Positions 6,552 through 13,534 of a DNA stretch of 15,676 nt are shown here, piece by piece (positions within the stretch are counted from its first letter, which is position 1; the number at the start of each line of letters is the position of its first letter). Under the pieces are notes generated by a model that ran no database searches, was not told the origin of the DNA, and was given only the letters and a program-made list of their open reading frames with translations. The DNA is taken from NCBI GenBank assembly GCA_964632355.1, contig CAZWBW010000068.1:1-15676 (forward strand), read 5' to 3'. Made by a program: the position numbers and the translations under genes. The stretch is from JALOAP01 sp964632355 (GTDB lineage: Bacteria; Chloroflexota; Dehalococcoidia; Tepidiformales; Tepidiformaceae).

Positions 6552-7052
6552 ATGCAGTACCTACGGCAGGCAGGGAGCGACCCGTCGTTCCTGCTGAAGG
6601 CGCTGAGTGAGGCGTCCGGCGAGCTTCGCCAGCAGTTCTACGGTATTCCGCGGCGGTTGTTGTTGGAGCCCGGCGAGGGCTACGACGAGGACTGGTGCCT
6701 GCTCGGCGTGGCGGTGCACCTGCGCGACGTCGAGATGGGGTTCCTGCAGCAGCTCGAGATCATCCTGTCGTCGCCTGAGCCGGACATCCCACACGTGGAT
6801 CTTGACGACATCCCCCTCCGCGAGGACCTCGAAAACGAGTACGAAGACGAGGTGCTTGCGGAATTCCACTACCGGCGGCGGCACTCGACCTACGTGCTGT
6901 GGGACCTTTCGGAGCGCCAGTGGGATCGCACCGGCGTTCACCCGTATCGTGGGCGCGTGAGCATTACTGACCTTGCGCGCGAAATGTATCGGCACGACCT
7001 CGAGCACCTGTGGCAGGTGCGACGCATGATCGAGACGCTGGCGGCCCGGTGA
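6552..7052 (+). CDS. DinB-like metal-binding four-helix protein
   Basis: This 166-residue protein has the pattern of the DinB/YfiT-like metalloenzyme superfamily. One His comes in the second helix (H56 in VAVHLRDVEMGF), and an H-x3-H pair in the last helix (H148 and H152 in YRHDLEHLWQ) completes a three-His metal site. Between them lies the typical RHSTYVLWDLSERQWDR helix (about 110-126) and the G.vSitdLaREMYRHD segment. Family members are bacillithiol/mycothiol-dependent transferases or uncharacterised stress proteins, so the reaction cannot be stated. The start is the ATG at 6552, with a -10-like TAGAAT 7 nt upstream. The gene's TGA overlaps the GTG of the following DHPS-like gene by 4 nt (GTGA), so the two are translationally coupled. 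Confidence 0.8.
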   Translation: MQYLRQAGSDPSFLLKALSEASGELRQQFYGIPRRLLLEPGEGYDEDWCLLGVAVHLRDVEMGFLQQLEIILSSPEPDIPHVDLDDIPLREDLENEYEDEVLAEFHYRRRHSTYVLWDLSERQWDRTGVHPYRGRVSITDLAREMYRHDLEHLWQVRRMIETLAAR

Positions 7053-8278
7053 AAACGCCGCCGGTGCGCGTTATCCCGCCATCGCCCGGGCAGCTGGCTG
7101 CCGACGCGGCCGCACCGTGGGTGGTGTACGTCCGCCGCGACGAGCACGAGGCGCGGTTCGGCGCTGCGGCGAACCGCTATCGGGAGCTAGCCGAGCGGCC
7201 GTTGATGCTCTTCGAGGAACCGCTGTGGTTCCGGCTCGTTGGCGATGGCGATGCAGTCGCCGAGTTCGCCGGGTACATGAAGGCAGTTGGGCACCCGGCA
7301 GGCGAGCCCCTGCGGCGGGCGTTGCGCCCGGCACCGGCCTGGCAGCTCCGAACACGAAGCCTCCCGCTCGACCAGCCGCACATCATGGCGATCCTGAACC
7401 TGACGGACGATTCGTTTTCGGGCGACGGGCTCGGACGAGACGCGTCGCGGGCGTTGAAGCGAGCGGATGAGTTGCGCGCCATGGGGGCCAGCCTGATCGA
7501 CGTTGGCGCCGAGAGTGCCCGCGCTGACCGGCCGGTGCTCGATCCGGCGGAAGAAGCGAACCTGGTCGCGGAGGCCGTAGGAGCGCTCGTCAGTGAAGGG
7601 CACATCGTGTCGGTCGACACGTACAAGCCAGCAGTTGCGGCGGCTGCGCTGGATGCGGGCGCGGAGGTTGTGAACGACATCAGCGGGCTGACGATCGGGA
7701 CTGGAGCGGCGGAGACGGCAGCGAAGGCCGGTTCAGGTTATGTCCTGAACTACAGCTTCAGCCCGCCGAAGGAGCGGCCGGACAGCCCACCCGAGTACAC
7801 GGATGTGGTGACGGAAACGCTCGCGTGGATGTTCGAACGCCTGGAGGAACTGGCGGCGTGTGGGCTGACGGGAGCCCGCGTTGCGGTGGACCCCGGGATC
7901 GCGTTCGGGAAGAGCCACGACGAAGACCTGCAGGTGCTACGCCGCATCGGGGAACTGGGGAGCGCCGGCCACCCGCTGCTGCTCGCGCATTCGCGAAAGA
8001 ATTTCATCGGCAGTGTGAACGGTCGAGACCCGGGCGGTCGCGACCTGGAGACGCACGTCGTGACGGCGCTCGCGTTCGAGCAGGGCGTACGGGTGTTTCG
8101 CGTGCACGACGTGGAGGGTACGCGGCGCGCGCTGGAGATGGCCGAGGCGATCGTTGCGAGCCGCGCAGGCGACTTCGCGCACGACGGAGAGAGCTGGCCA
8201 TGGCGGGCGGGGGCCTCCGGCCAACACAGCGCCGACGGCACGCCGCAGGGGCCCGCGCCGAAGGGTCAGCGCTGGTAG
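7049..8278 (+). CDS. folP: Dihydropteroate synthase-like protein with N-terminal extension
   Basis: This is a 409-residue protein, where ordinary DHPS is 260-290. Residues 111-370 form a DHPS TIM barrel: IMAILNLTDDSFSGDG (112-127), DVGAESARAD (151-160), VSVDTYKPAVAAAALDAGAEVVNDISG (187-213), VAVDPGIAFGK (278-288) and LLAHSRKNFIG (311-321), followed by RVHDVEGTRRALEMAEAI. The pterin-site Asn, Asp and Lys residues are kept. The loop normally ESTRPG reads ESARAD, and the segment usually containing M-x-x-x/H-N reads VLNYSF. About 110 extra residues precede the barrel and about 40 low-complexity residues follow. The N-terminal region could be the small extra domain seen in some long DHPS-like proteins, but I cannot confirm this. 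The start GTG at 7049 overlaps the DinB-like stop codon. Folate synthesis (7,8-dihydropterin diphosphate plus p-aminobenzoate) is likely; a related pterin role is possible. Confidence 0.8.
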   Translation: MKTPPVRVIPPSPGQLAADAAAPWVVYVRRDEHEARFGAAANRYRELAERPLMLFEEPLWFRLVGDGDAVAEFAGYMKAVGHPAGEPLRRALRPAPAWQLRTRSLPLDQPHIMAILNLTDDSFSGDGLGRDASRALKRADELRAMGASLIDVGAESARADRPVLDPAEEANLVAEAVGALVSEGHIVSVDTYKPAVAAAALDAGAEVVNDISGLTIGTGAAETAAKAGSGYVLNYSFSPPKERPDSPPEYTDVVTETLAWMFERLEELAACGLTGARVAVDPGIAFGKSHDEDLQVLRRIGELGSAGHPLLLAHSRKNFIGSVNGRDPGGRDLETHVVTALAFEQGVRVFRVHDVEGTRRALEMAEAIVASRAGDFAHDGESWPWRAGASGQHSADGTPQGPAPKGQRW

Positions 8279-8282
8279 TACC

Positions 8283-8310
8283 GTCACCCGCCGCAGGTGA
8301 CACACGGGTG
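8283..8310 (+). other. Two mutually exclusive short hairpins upstream of rpiB
   Basis: GTCACC (8283-8288) can pair with GGTGAC (8296-8301). CACCCG (8285-8290) can pair with CGGGTG (8305-8310). They share bases, so only one can form. There is no T-run afterwards, so this is not a clear terminator. It lies between the DHPS-like gene and the rpiB promoter candidate. Confidence 0.3.
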
Positions 8311-8337
8311 CGATAGATCGGGAACCGGCCTCTGCGG

Positions 8338-8368
8338 GATACTGGCAGCATTGGTAAATTCCCGGAGG
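8338..8368 (+). promoter_or_regulatory. Candidate -10 box and ribosome binding site for the rpiB operon
   Basis: GATACT (8338-8343) is a 4-of-6 match to a -10 hexamer. A start about 7 nt downstream would give a leader of roughly 25 nt containing GGAGG (8364-8368), 6 nt before the GTG at 8375. No good -35 is visible. This is the most likely place for the operon promoter, because all later gaps in the run are 11 nt or less. Confidence 0.45.
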
Positions 8369-8374
8369 CTTCCT

Positions 8375-8842
8375 GTGATCATCGCGTTCGGCGCCGACCA
8401 CGCCGGCTACGAATTGAAAACGCACCTTGTGGAGGCAGCGCGGAAGCTTGGCCACGAGGTGCTGGACCTCGGTACGCATGGGCCCGAGAGCGTTGACTAT
8501 CCCGACTTCGCCGAGGCGACAGCCCGCGCAGTGGTAGAGAAGCGGGCCGACCTGGGCGTCGTCATCTGCAGCAACGGCGTCGGGATCAGCATTACTGCGA
8601 ACAAAGTGCCCGGCATCCGGTGCGCGCTCTGCCACACGAGCTGGGGTGCGGCACGCGCACGGCAGCACGTGAACGCGAACATGCTGGCGCTGGGCGCGTG
8701 GGAGATTGGCCGCGGCGTGGCCGAGGACATCCTGAAGGCGTTCCTTTCGAACGAGTTCGAAGGCGGACGACACGAGCGCCGGGTGAACAAGATGATGGAC
8801 GTGGAGCGCCGGGGAATTGGTGCGGAGGTGACGAACGCATGA
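8375..8842 (+). CDS. rpiB: Ribose-5-phosphate isomerase B
   Basis: This 155-residue RpiB/LacAB-type sugar-phosphate isomerase interconverts ribose 5-phosphate and ribulose 5-phosphate. The N-terminus MIIAFGADHAGYELK carries the D-H pair (residues 8-9). The catalytic cysteine is C65 in VVICSNGVGISITANKVPGIRCAL, where most family members read C-G-T-G. H98 in RARQHVNANMLALG and the phosphate-binding Arg132/Arg136 region (EGGRHERRVNKM) are present. The C-terminus has a few extra residues. GTG at 8375 is the start, with GGAGG 6 nt upstream. The stop overlaps the pgk start by 4 nt (ATGA). It heads the sugar-phosphate operon. Confidence 0.93.
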   Translation: MIIAFGADHAGYELKTHLVEAARKLGHEVLDLGTHGPESVDYPDFAEATARAVVEKRADLGVVICSNGVGISITANKVPGIRCALCHTSWGAARARQHVNANMLALGAWEIGRGVAEDILKAFLSNEFEGGRHERRVNKMMDVERRGIGAEVTNA

Positions 8843-10035
8843 CCGAGCAGTCCACCGGCAAGAAGACGATCCGGGACATCGACGTCAACGGGAAGCGCGT
8901 GCTGGTGCGCGCGGACCTAAACGTACCGCTGGAAAACGGCGCGGTCGCGGACGACACGCGGATCCGGGCAACGCTGCCGACACTCCAGTACCTGATCGAC
9001 CAGGGAGCGACGGTCGTGCTGTGCTCGCACCTCGGCCGCCCGAAGGGACGGGATGAGTCGCTTTCGCTGGCGCCGGTCGCCGGCCGCCTCGGGAACCTGC
9101 TGAACCGCGAGGTCATCTTCGCTGAGGATTGCGTAGGCAAGCCGGCCGAGGAAGCCGTGAAGCTCGCCGCACGGAACGGGAAGGTCGCGCTGCTGGAGAA
9201 CCTCCGCTTCCACAAGGGCGAGGAGGCGAACGACCCCGAATTCGCGAAGAAGTTGGCCGCGCTGGCGGACATCTATGTGAACGACGCGTTCGGGGCGGCG
9301 CACCGTGCACACGCCTCGACCGAGGGGGTCACCCACTACCTGCCGGCGGTCGCGGGCTTCCTGATGGAGAAGGAGGTCCGGTATCTTGCGGGGCTCGTGG
9401 CGAACCCGCCGAAGCCGTTCGCGGCGATCGTTGGTGGCGCGAAGGTGAGCACCAAGATCGCGGCTATCAACAACCTGCTTCCGAAGCTGGACATGCTGTT
9501 CCTCGGCGGTGGCATGGCGAACACGTTCCTCAAGGCGGACGGGATCGACGTCAAGATGTCGCTGGTCGAGGAAGACAACGTAGAAACCGCCCGGCAGATC
9601 CTCGCCGATGCGCGCGGGCGTGGCATCGAGGTGTTCCTGCCCCGTGACGTGGTTGCGGCGGAGCGGTTCGCGGCCGACAGCCCTGCGCAGGAGGTGCCGG
9701 TGAACCAGGTGCCACGCGGCTACATGATCCTCGATATCGGCCCCGAAACCGTGAAGGCCTACACGGAGGCACTGAAACGCGCCGCGGCCGTCGTATGGAA
9801 CGGCCCGATGGGCGTGTTCGAAATGGAGAAGTTCTCGAAGGGTTCGTACGGCATCGCCCGGGCGCTTGCGAACCTGAATGCCACCACTGTCGTGGGCGGG
9901 GGCGAAACCGCGCAGGTCGTAGCCGAACTCGGCCTGCAGTCGCAGTTCACGCACGTTTCGACGGGCGGCGGCGCGTCGCTCGAGATGCTAGAAGGGCGCG
10001 AGCTACCCGGTGTCGCCGCGCTGATGGACGCCTGA
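8839..10035 (+). CDS. pgk: Phosphoglycerate kinase
   Basis: This 398-residue protein is a full-length bacterial Pgk, which reversibly transfers phosphate between 1,3-bisphosphoglycerate and ADP. Motifs in order are RVLVRADLNVPL (20-31), CSHLGRPKG, LLENLRFHKGEE, IYVNDAFGAAHRAHAS, IVGGAKVSTK, LFLGGGMANTF, VVWNGPMGVFE (nucleotide site), VVGGGETAQV and VSTGGGASLEMLEG near the C-terminus. All substrate-binding Arg/Asp/Asn motifs look intact. The ATG at 8839 overlaps the rpiB TGA (ATGA). GGAGG at 8824-8828 sits 10 nt upstream, inside rpiB. The next gene starts 1 nt after the stop. The product acts in lower glycolysis/gluconeogenesis with the apgM and tpiA products encoded downstream. Confidence 0.97.
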   Translation: MTEQSTGKKTIRDIDVNGKRVLVRADLNVPLENGAVADDTRIRATLPTLQYLIDQGATVVLCSHLGRPKGRDESLSLAPVAGRLGNLLNREVIFAEDCVGKPAEEAVKLAARNGKVALLENLRFHKGEEANDPEFAKKLAALADIYVNDAFGAAHRAHASTEGVTHYLPAVAGFLMEKEVRYLAGLVANPPKPFAAIVGGAKVSTKIAAINNLLPKLDMLFLGGGMANTFLKADGIDVKMSLVEEDNVETARQILADARGRGIEVFLPRDVVAAERFAADSPAQEVPVNQVPRGYMILDIGPETVKAYTEALKRAAAVVWNGPMGVFEMEKFSKGSYGIARALANLNATTVVGGGETAQVVAELGLQSQFTHVSTGGGASLEMLEGRELPGVAALMDA

Positions 10036-10036
10036 C

Positions 10037-10567
10037 GTGCTGTTCGCGTTCCGGGGGATCAGGGGTATCCAGCTCTTGCTGGCCTTCGCTGCGCTGGCAA
10101 CCGGCGTTTCCACCGTCTTCGCGGTGAAGGCCTTCACGGACGATGGCAGCGCCGGGATGCTGGCGCTCGGCGTCCTGCTGGGGTTGCTGTTCCTCATGCT
10201 GTTTGGCTGGGCGCTGCGTGCGCCGACCTCGTTCGTAGCGGTGGCCCCGGAGCGAACCCGGATCCGCTTCGTCTCGTTCATAGATCACGTCTTCGACAAC
10301 CGCGACATCGTCGAGGTGCGCCTGCGGAACTGGGAACTGTGGCGGGGGCTGGGTGTACGGCTCACCTTCTCCGGCGATGTGGGGCTGGTGTCCGCGTGGG
10401 GCACTTGCGTTGAACTGACGTTTCGCGAGCCGGTACGAATCTGGCTCATCCCGCGCCTGATTCCATACAGGACGCGGCGGCTGGTCCTCTCGATACGCAA
10501 CCCGGAGAAGCTCGTGGAGCGCTTCTCGACGGGGTCGAAGGTCGCCAGCGCCGCCCGTGGACGTTAA
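10037..10567 (+). CDS. Small membrane protein with two N-terminal helices and a PH-like cytoplasmic domain
   Basis: I do not recognise a named family for this 176-residue protein. Two hydrophobic segments are visible at about 9-31 (IQLLLAFAALATGVSTVFAV) and 40-60 (GMLALGVLLGLLFLMLFGW), separated by a short charged turn. A soluble part of about 110 residues follows, rich in beta-strand patterns. It ends GTCVELTFREPVRIWLIPRL and RRLVLSIRNPEKLVERF, which resembles the end of bacterial PH (bPH) domains, where a strand with R-x-P is followed by a short helix. The GTG start is 1 nt after the pgk stop, without its own clear RBS, so translation is probably coupled. Its position inside a glycolytic operon is its most informative feature; a function cannot be given. 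Confidence 0.75.
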   Translation: MLFAFRGIRGIQLLLAFAALATGVSTVFAVKAFTDDGSAGMLALGVLLGLLFLMLFGWALRAPTSFVAVAPERTRIRFVSFIDHVFDNRDIVEVRLRNWELWRGLGVRLTFSGDVGLVSAWGTCVELTFREPVRIWLIPRLIPYRTRRLVLSIRNPEKLVERFSTGSKVASAARGR

Positions 10568-10578
10568 GGTAAAGCATC
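10565..10578 (+). promoter_or_regulatory. Ribosome binding site (or internal -10) before apgM
   Basis: TAAGGT (10565-10570) overlaps the previous stop codon. AAGG here is a weak Shine-Dalgarno 9 nt before the GTG at 10579. The same bases also look like a TANNNT -10 box 8 nt from the start, so an internal promoter cannot be excluded. Confidence 0.3.
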
Positions 10579-11781
10579 GTGGACCTCGAACTCGCTAGAA
10601 AGCTTTCACAGTCGAATACAACGAAGATCATCCTCTGTGTGCTGGACGGCCTCGGTGGTTTGCCGCGCGAAACGACGCTGCGCAGCGAGCTGGAACAGGC
10701 CGATATCCCGAACCTCGATAGGCTGGCGGCGCGCTCCGAAATCGGGCTCACCATCCCGGTCGGCCCGGGCATCACGCCGGGTTCGGGACCGGGGCACCTC
10801 GCGCTGTTCGGCTACGACCCCTACAAGTACGACATCGGGCGCGGTGTGCTCGAGGCGGTCGGTATCGACTTCGAACTCGGGCCGGACGACGTTGCAGCGC
10901 GCGGCAACTTCTGCACGCTCGACGCGGACGGCAACATCACGGACAGGCGCGCCGGTCGGGTTGCGACCGAGATTTCGTCGAAGCTGGTCGAGCGGCTGCG
11001 CGAGATCAAACTCGAGGGCGCCGAGGTGTTCGTCGAACCGGTCCGGGAGCATCGGTTCGTGCTGGTGCTGCGTGGCCCGGGACTTGGCGACCTCGTGAGT
11101 ACCACCGACCCGCAGACGACCGGTGTACCGCCGCTCCAGGCGGTGGGCTCGGACGAGCCCTCGCAGAAGACCGCGGCGCTTGTCAACGAGTTCGTGCGCC
11201 AGGCGCTCGAGATCCTAAAGGACGCGGCGCCGGCGAACGGCCTGGTGCTCCGCGGGTTCGCGAAGTACCCCCAGCTGCCGCAGTTCCCTGAAATCTGGAA
11301 GCTACGGGCGGCCGCGCTGGCTGTGTACCCGATGTACCGGGGCCTGGCGAAGCTTGCTGGGATGGATGCGCTTGCCTGCCCGGGTGGCCTGGACGAGCAA
11401 CTGCACGTCATCAAGCAGCGCTGGGATGACTACGACTACTTCTTCGTGCACTACAAGTACACGGACGCTGCCGGGGAAGACGGCGACTTCGAACGGAAGT
11501 GCCATGCGCTCGCGGACTTTGACTCGCGTGTGCCGGACTTCCTCGATCTCGGGGCGGACGTGCTGATGATCGCAGGCGACCACTCGACGCCGGCGCTAAT
11601 GGCGGCGCATTCGTGGCACCCGGTGCCGTTCTTGCTGCATTCGAAGTACTGCAGGGAGGGGAACGCGCACGGGTTCAACGAACAGGAATGTCTGCGCGGA
11701 AGCCTGGGACAGTTCCCGGCAGTCGACGTTATGCCGCTCGCGATGGCACACGCGATGCGGTTCCAGAAGTACGGGGCATAG
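10579..11781 (+). CDS. apgM: 2,3-bisphosphoglycerate-independent phosphoglycerate mutase, archaeal type
   Basis: This 400-residue member of the alkaline-phosphatase-like superfamily interconverts 3- and 2-phosphoglycerate using metal ions. Motifs are the metal-binding LCVLDGLGGLP with D23, GITPGSGPGHLALFGYDP (64-81) with the putative phosphoserine nucleophile S69, RGVLEAVG, ARGNFCTLD, DRRAGR, STTDPQTTGVPP, NGLVLRGFAKYPQLP, and FFVHYKYTDAAGEDGDFERK. A second metal cluster contains AGDHSTP (D334, H335) and HSWHP (H344, H347). Length and motif order fit the aPGAM/ApgM family, not the 510-residue GpmI or the cofactor-dependent GpmA. It starts with GTG 11 nt after the membrane-protein stop. tpiA begins 1 nt after its own stop. 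Confidence 0.92.
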   Translation: MDLELARKLSQSNTTKIILCVLDGLGGLPRETTLRSELEQADIPNLDRLAARSEIGLTIPVGPGITPGSGPGHLALFGYDPYKYDIGRGVLEAVGIDFELGPDDVAARGNFCTLDADGNITDRRAGRVATEISSKLVERLREIKLEGAEVFVEPVREHRFVLVLRGPGLGDLVSTTDPQTTGVPPLQAVGSDEPSQKTAALVNEFVRQALEILKDAAPANGLVLRGFAKYPQLPQFPEIWKLRAAALAVYPMYRGLAKLAGMDALACPGGLDEQLHVIKQRWDDYDYFFVHYKYTDAAGEDGDFERKCHALADFDSRVPDFLDLGADVLMIAGDHSTPALMAAHSWHPVPFLLHSKYCREGNAHGFNEQECLRGSLGQFPAVDVMPLAMAHAMRFQKYGA

Positions 11782-11782
11782 G

Positions 11783-12526
11783 ATGCGGCGGCCATTCATT
11801 GCTGGTAACTGGAAGATGAACACCACCGAGCGCGAGGCCGTGGATCTCGCGAAGGGGGTGGTGGAGAGCACCGCTGGCGCAACGTGCGATGTCGCGATCT
11901 GCGTGCCGTTCCCACACCTCGGGGCAGTGCGCGATGTCGTGGCGGGTTCGCACGTCGGGCTCGGTGCGCAGGATGTCTACTGGGAGCCGAAGGGCGCGTT
12001 TACCGGCGAGGTGAGCGTCCCCATGCTCGAAGACTACTGTCGTTATGTAATCATTGGACACAGCGAACGCCGGCAGTATTTCGGCGAAACGGACCAGACT
12101 GTGCGTCAGAAGCTGGCCGCTGTGCTGAACTCGAAGCTCGACCCGATCGTGTGCGTGGGCGAATTGCTCGAAGAGCGGCGTTCGGGCCAGACCGAAGCGG
12201 TGCTCGCGCGCCAGGTTCGCGAGGGCCTTTCGGGCGTTGAGCTCTCGCCGCGCGTGACCATCGCCTATGAACCGGTCTGGGCCATCGGCACGGGCGAAAC
12301 GGCGACCCCCGAGGTTGCCCAGGAGGCCTGTGCGTTCATCCGCGAGGAGCTGCGGAAGCTGTGCGGCGATGTGGCCGATGCGATTCGCATCCAATACGGC
12401 GGAAGCGTGAACGCCGAAAACGCTGCCGACCTGCTGGCCCAGCCGGACATCGATGGGGCGCTGGTTGGTGGCGCGTCGCTGAAGGCGGACCAGTTCGCGA
12501 AGATCGTGGAGGCAGCGAAGGGATGA
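11783..12526 (+). CDS. tpiA: Triose-phosphate isomerase
   Basis: This 247-residue TIM barrel, of normal bacterial length, interconverts dihydroxyacetone phosphate and glyceraldehyde 3-phosphate. AGNWKMN carries K11, VIIGHSERR carries the electrophile H93, AYEPVWAIGTG carries the catalytic base E163 and the flexible loop, and the phosphate-binding ends are IQYGGSVNAENA and GALVGGASLK. All catalytic residues are present. The ATG at 11783 is 1 nt after the apgM stop. The miaA start overlaps the tpiA stop by 4 nt. Confidence 0.97.
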   Translation: MRRPFIAGNWKMNTTEREAVDLAKGVVESTAGATCDVAICVPFPHLGAVRDVVAGSHVGLGAQDVYWEPKGAFTGEVSVPMLEDYCRYVIIGHSERRQYFGETDQTVRQKLAAVLNSKLDPIVCVGELLEERRSGQTEAVLARQVREGLSGVELSPRVTIAYEPVWAIGTGETATPEVAQEACAFIREELRKLCGDVADAIRIQYGGSVNAENAADLLAQPDIDGALVGGASLKADQFAKIVEAAKG

Positions 12527-13464
12527 TGCTCCGCCGGCTCGTCGCGATTGTTGGCCCGACGGCTTCGGGGAAGTCGGCAATCGCGCACGAGCTGGCGCTT
12601 CGCCTCGGGGGCGAAATCGTCAACGCCGACAGCCGCCAGATCTACCGCGGCATGGACATCGGCACCGCCAAGCCGACGCTCGAGGAACGGCGGCAGGTGC
12701 GGCATCACCTGTTCGACATCGTCGAGCCGACGGAGACCTACAGCCTCGCGTTGTACAAGCGGGACGCGCTCGCAGTGTTCGAGAGCCTGTGGGAGCGGGG
12801 CACGTTCGGATGGCTGGTCGGCGGCACGGGCCAGTACATCTGGGCGCTGCTCGAGAACTGGCAGGTTCCCGAGGTTCCACCGGACCCCGAGCTTCGCGCG
12901 GAACTGACCGCCTTCGCTGAGCGAGAGGGGTACAACGCGCTTCACGCGCGGCTCGAGAAGGTCGACCCGGTTGCCGCGGAGCGAATCGACGCGCGGAATG
13001 TTCGGCGAGTCATCCGGGCGCTCGAGGTGTACCAGCACACAGGTGTTCCGATTTCGACGTGGCAGCAGCGCGGCCAGCCGACGTTCGAGTACCTGCTGTT
13101 CGGCATCGACATCCCACGAGAGGAGCTCGACCGGCGGATCGACCTGCGAGTGGATGCCATGTTCGAGGCGGGATTTGTCGACGAAGTTCGGCGGCTTCTC
13201 GATTCCGGGGTGCCGCCCGACGCGCCGGCCATGTCGTCGATCGGCTACGCGGAAATCGTGCGCCACCTGCGGGGCGAAATCAGCCTCGATGAGGCGATGG
13301 AGCTGACGAAGCGCGCGACGCGGCGACTGGCGCGCCGTCAGATGCAGTGGTTCCGCCGCGACGACTCGCGCATCACCTGGGTGCGAGACGCGGACGACAT
13401 CGATATGCAGGCGAACATCTTCACGGGCGCCTGCACCAACACGATTCGCGGCGCTCGCCGGTAG
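12523..13464 (+). CDS. miaA: tRNA dimethylallyltransferase
   Basis: This 313-residue MiaA adds a dimethylallyl group to N6 of A37 in tRNAs reading UNN codons. Motifs are the P-loop GPTASGKS (11-18), NADSRQIYRGMDIGTAKP (34-51) with the catalytic-site Asp and tRNA-binding DSRQ, HHLFDIV, GGTGQYI (family usually GGTGLYI), RNVRRVIRALEV, and the C-terminal SSIGYAEIV followed by RATRRLARRQMQWFRRD. Two ATG codons are in tandem at 12523 and 12526. I take the first, which gives the ATGA overlap with the tpiA stop; GGAGG at 12508-12512 precedes it. It is the last gene of the run and is followed by a hairpin terminator. Confidence 0.95.
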   Translation: MMLRRLVAIVGPTASGKSAIAHELALRLGGEIVNADSRQIYRGMDIGTAKPTLEERRQVRHHLFDIVEPTETYSLALYKRDALAVFESLWERGTFGWLVGGTGQYIWALLENWQVPEVPPDPELRAELTAFAEREGYNALHARLEKVDPVAAERIDARNVRRVIRALEVYQHTGVPISTWQQRGQPTFEYLLFGIDIPREELDRRIDLRVDAMFEAGFVDEVRRLLDSGVPPDAPAMSSIGYAEIVRHLRGEISLDEAMELTKRATRRLARRQMQWFRRDDSRITWVRDADDIDMQANIFTGACTNTIRGARR

Positions 13465-13476
13465 CAGACAAGGTAC

Positions 13477-13501
13477 GGGCCGGATCCGATGGACCCGGCC
13501 C
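13477..13501. terminator. Terminator hairpin between convergent miaA and PRC-barrel genes
   Basis: GGGCCGG (13477-13483) pairs with CCGGCCC (13495-13501). After one A-C mismatch, TCC (13485-13487) pairs with GGA (13491-13493) around a GAT loop. On the plus strand it is followed by CCTTATCGTT, a weak T-tract, and starts 13 nt after the miaA stop. Lying between two convergent stops, it may serve both transcripts. Confidence 0.6.
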
Positions 13502-13534
13502 CCTTATCGTTGCGGCGACGGGAACGTCTGACAC

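Noticed and set aside
5447..6553. Upstream in-frame extension of dapL on the minus strand, running antisense through the thioredoxin-TPR gene.
   Set aside because: The family start, the GAGGT site and the real gene on the other strand all place the dapL start at 5446.
8745..8760. Palindrome TTCGAACGAGTTCGAA in rpiB, resembling the TTCGAA-containing MarR operator candidate.
   Set aside because: It falls inside the coding sequence for SNEFE using common codons of this genome, far from a promoter, and its arm spacing differs from the site at 4169-4186.
8917..9954. Minus-strand open frame inside pgk, and similar long antisense frames at 1853-2974, 12265-13266 and 14026-14982.
   Set aside because: Each is a shadow of a well-supported gene on the plus strand and has low-complexity Arg/His/Pro-rich translation without domains.
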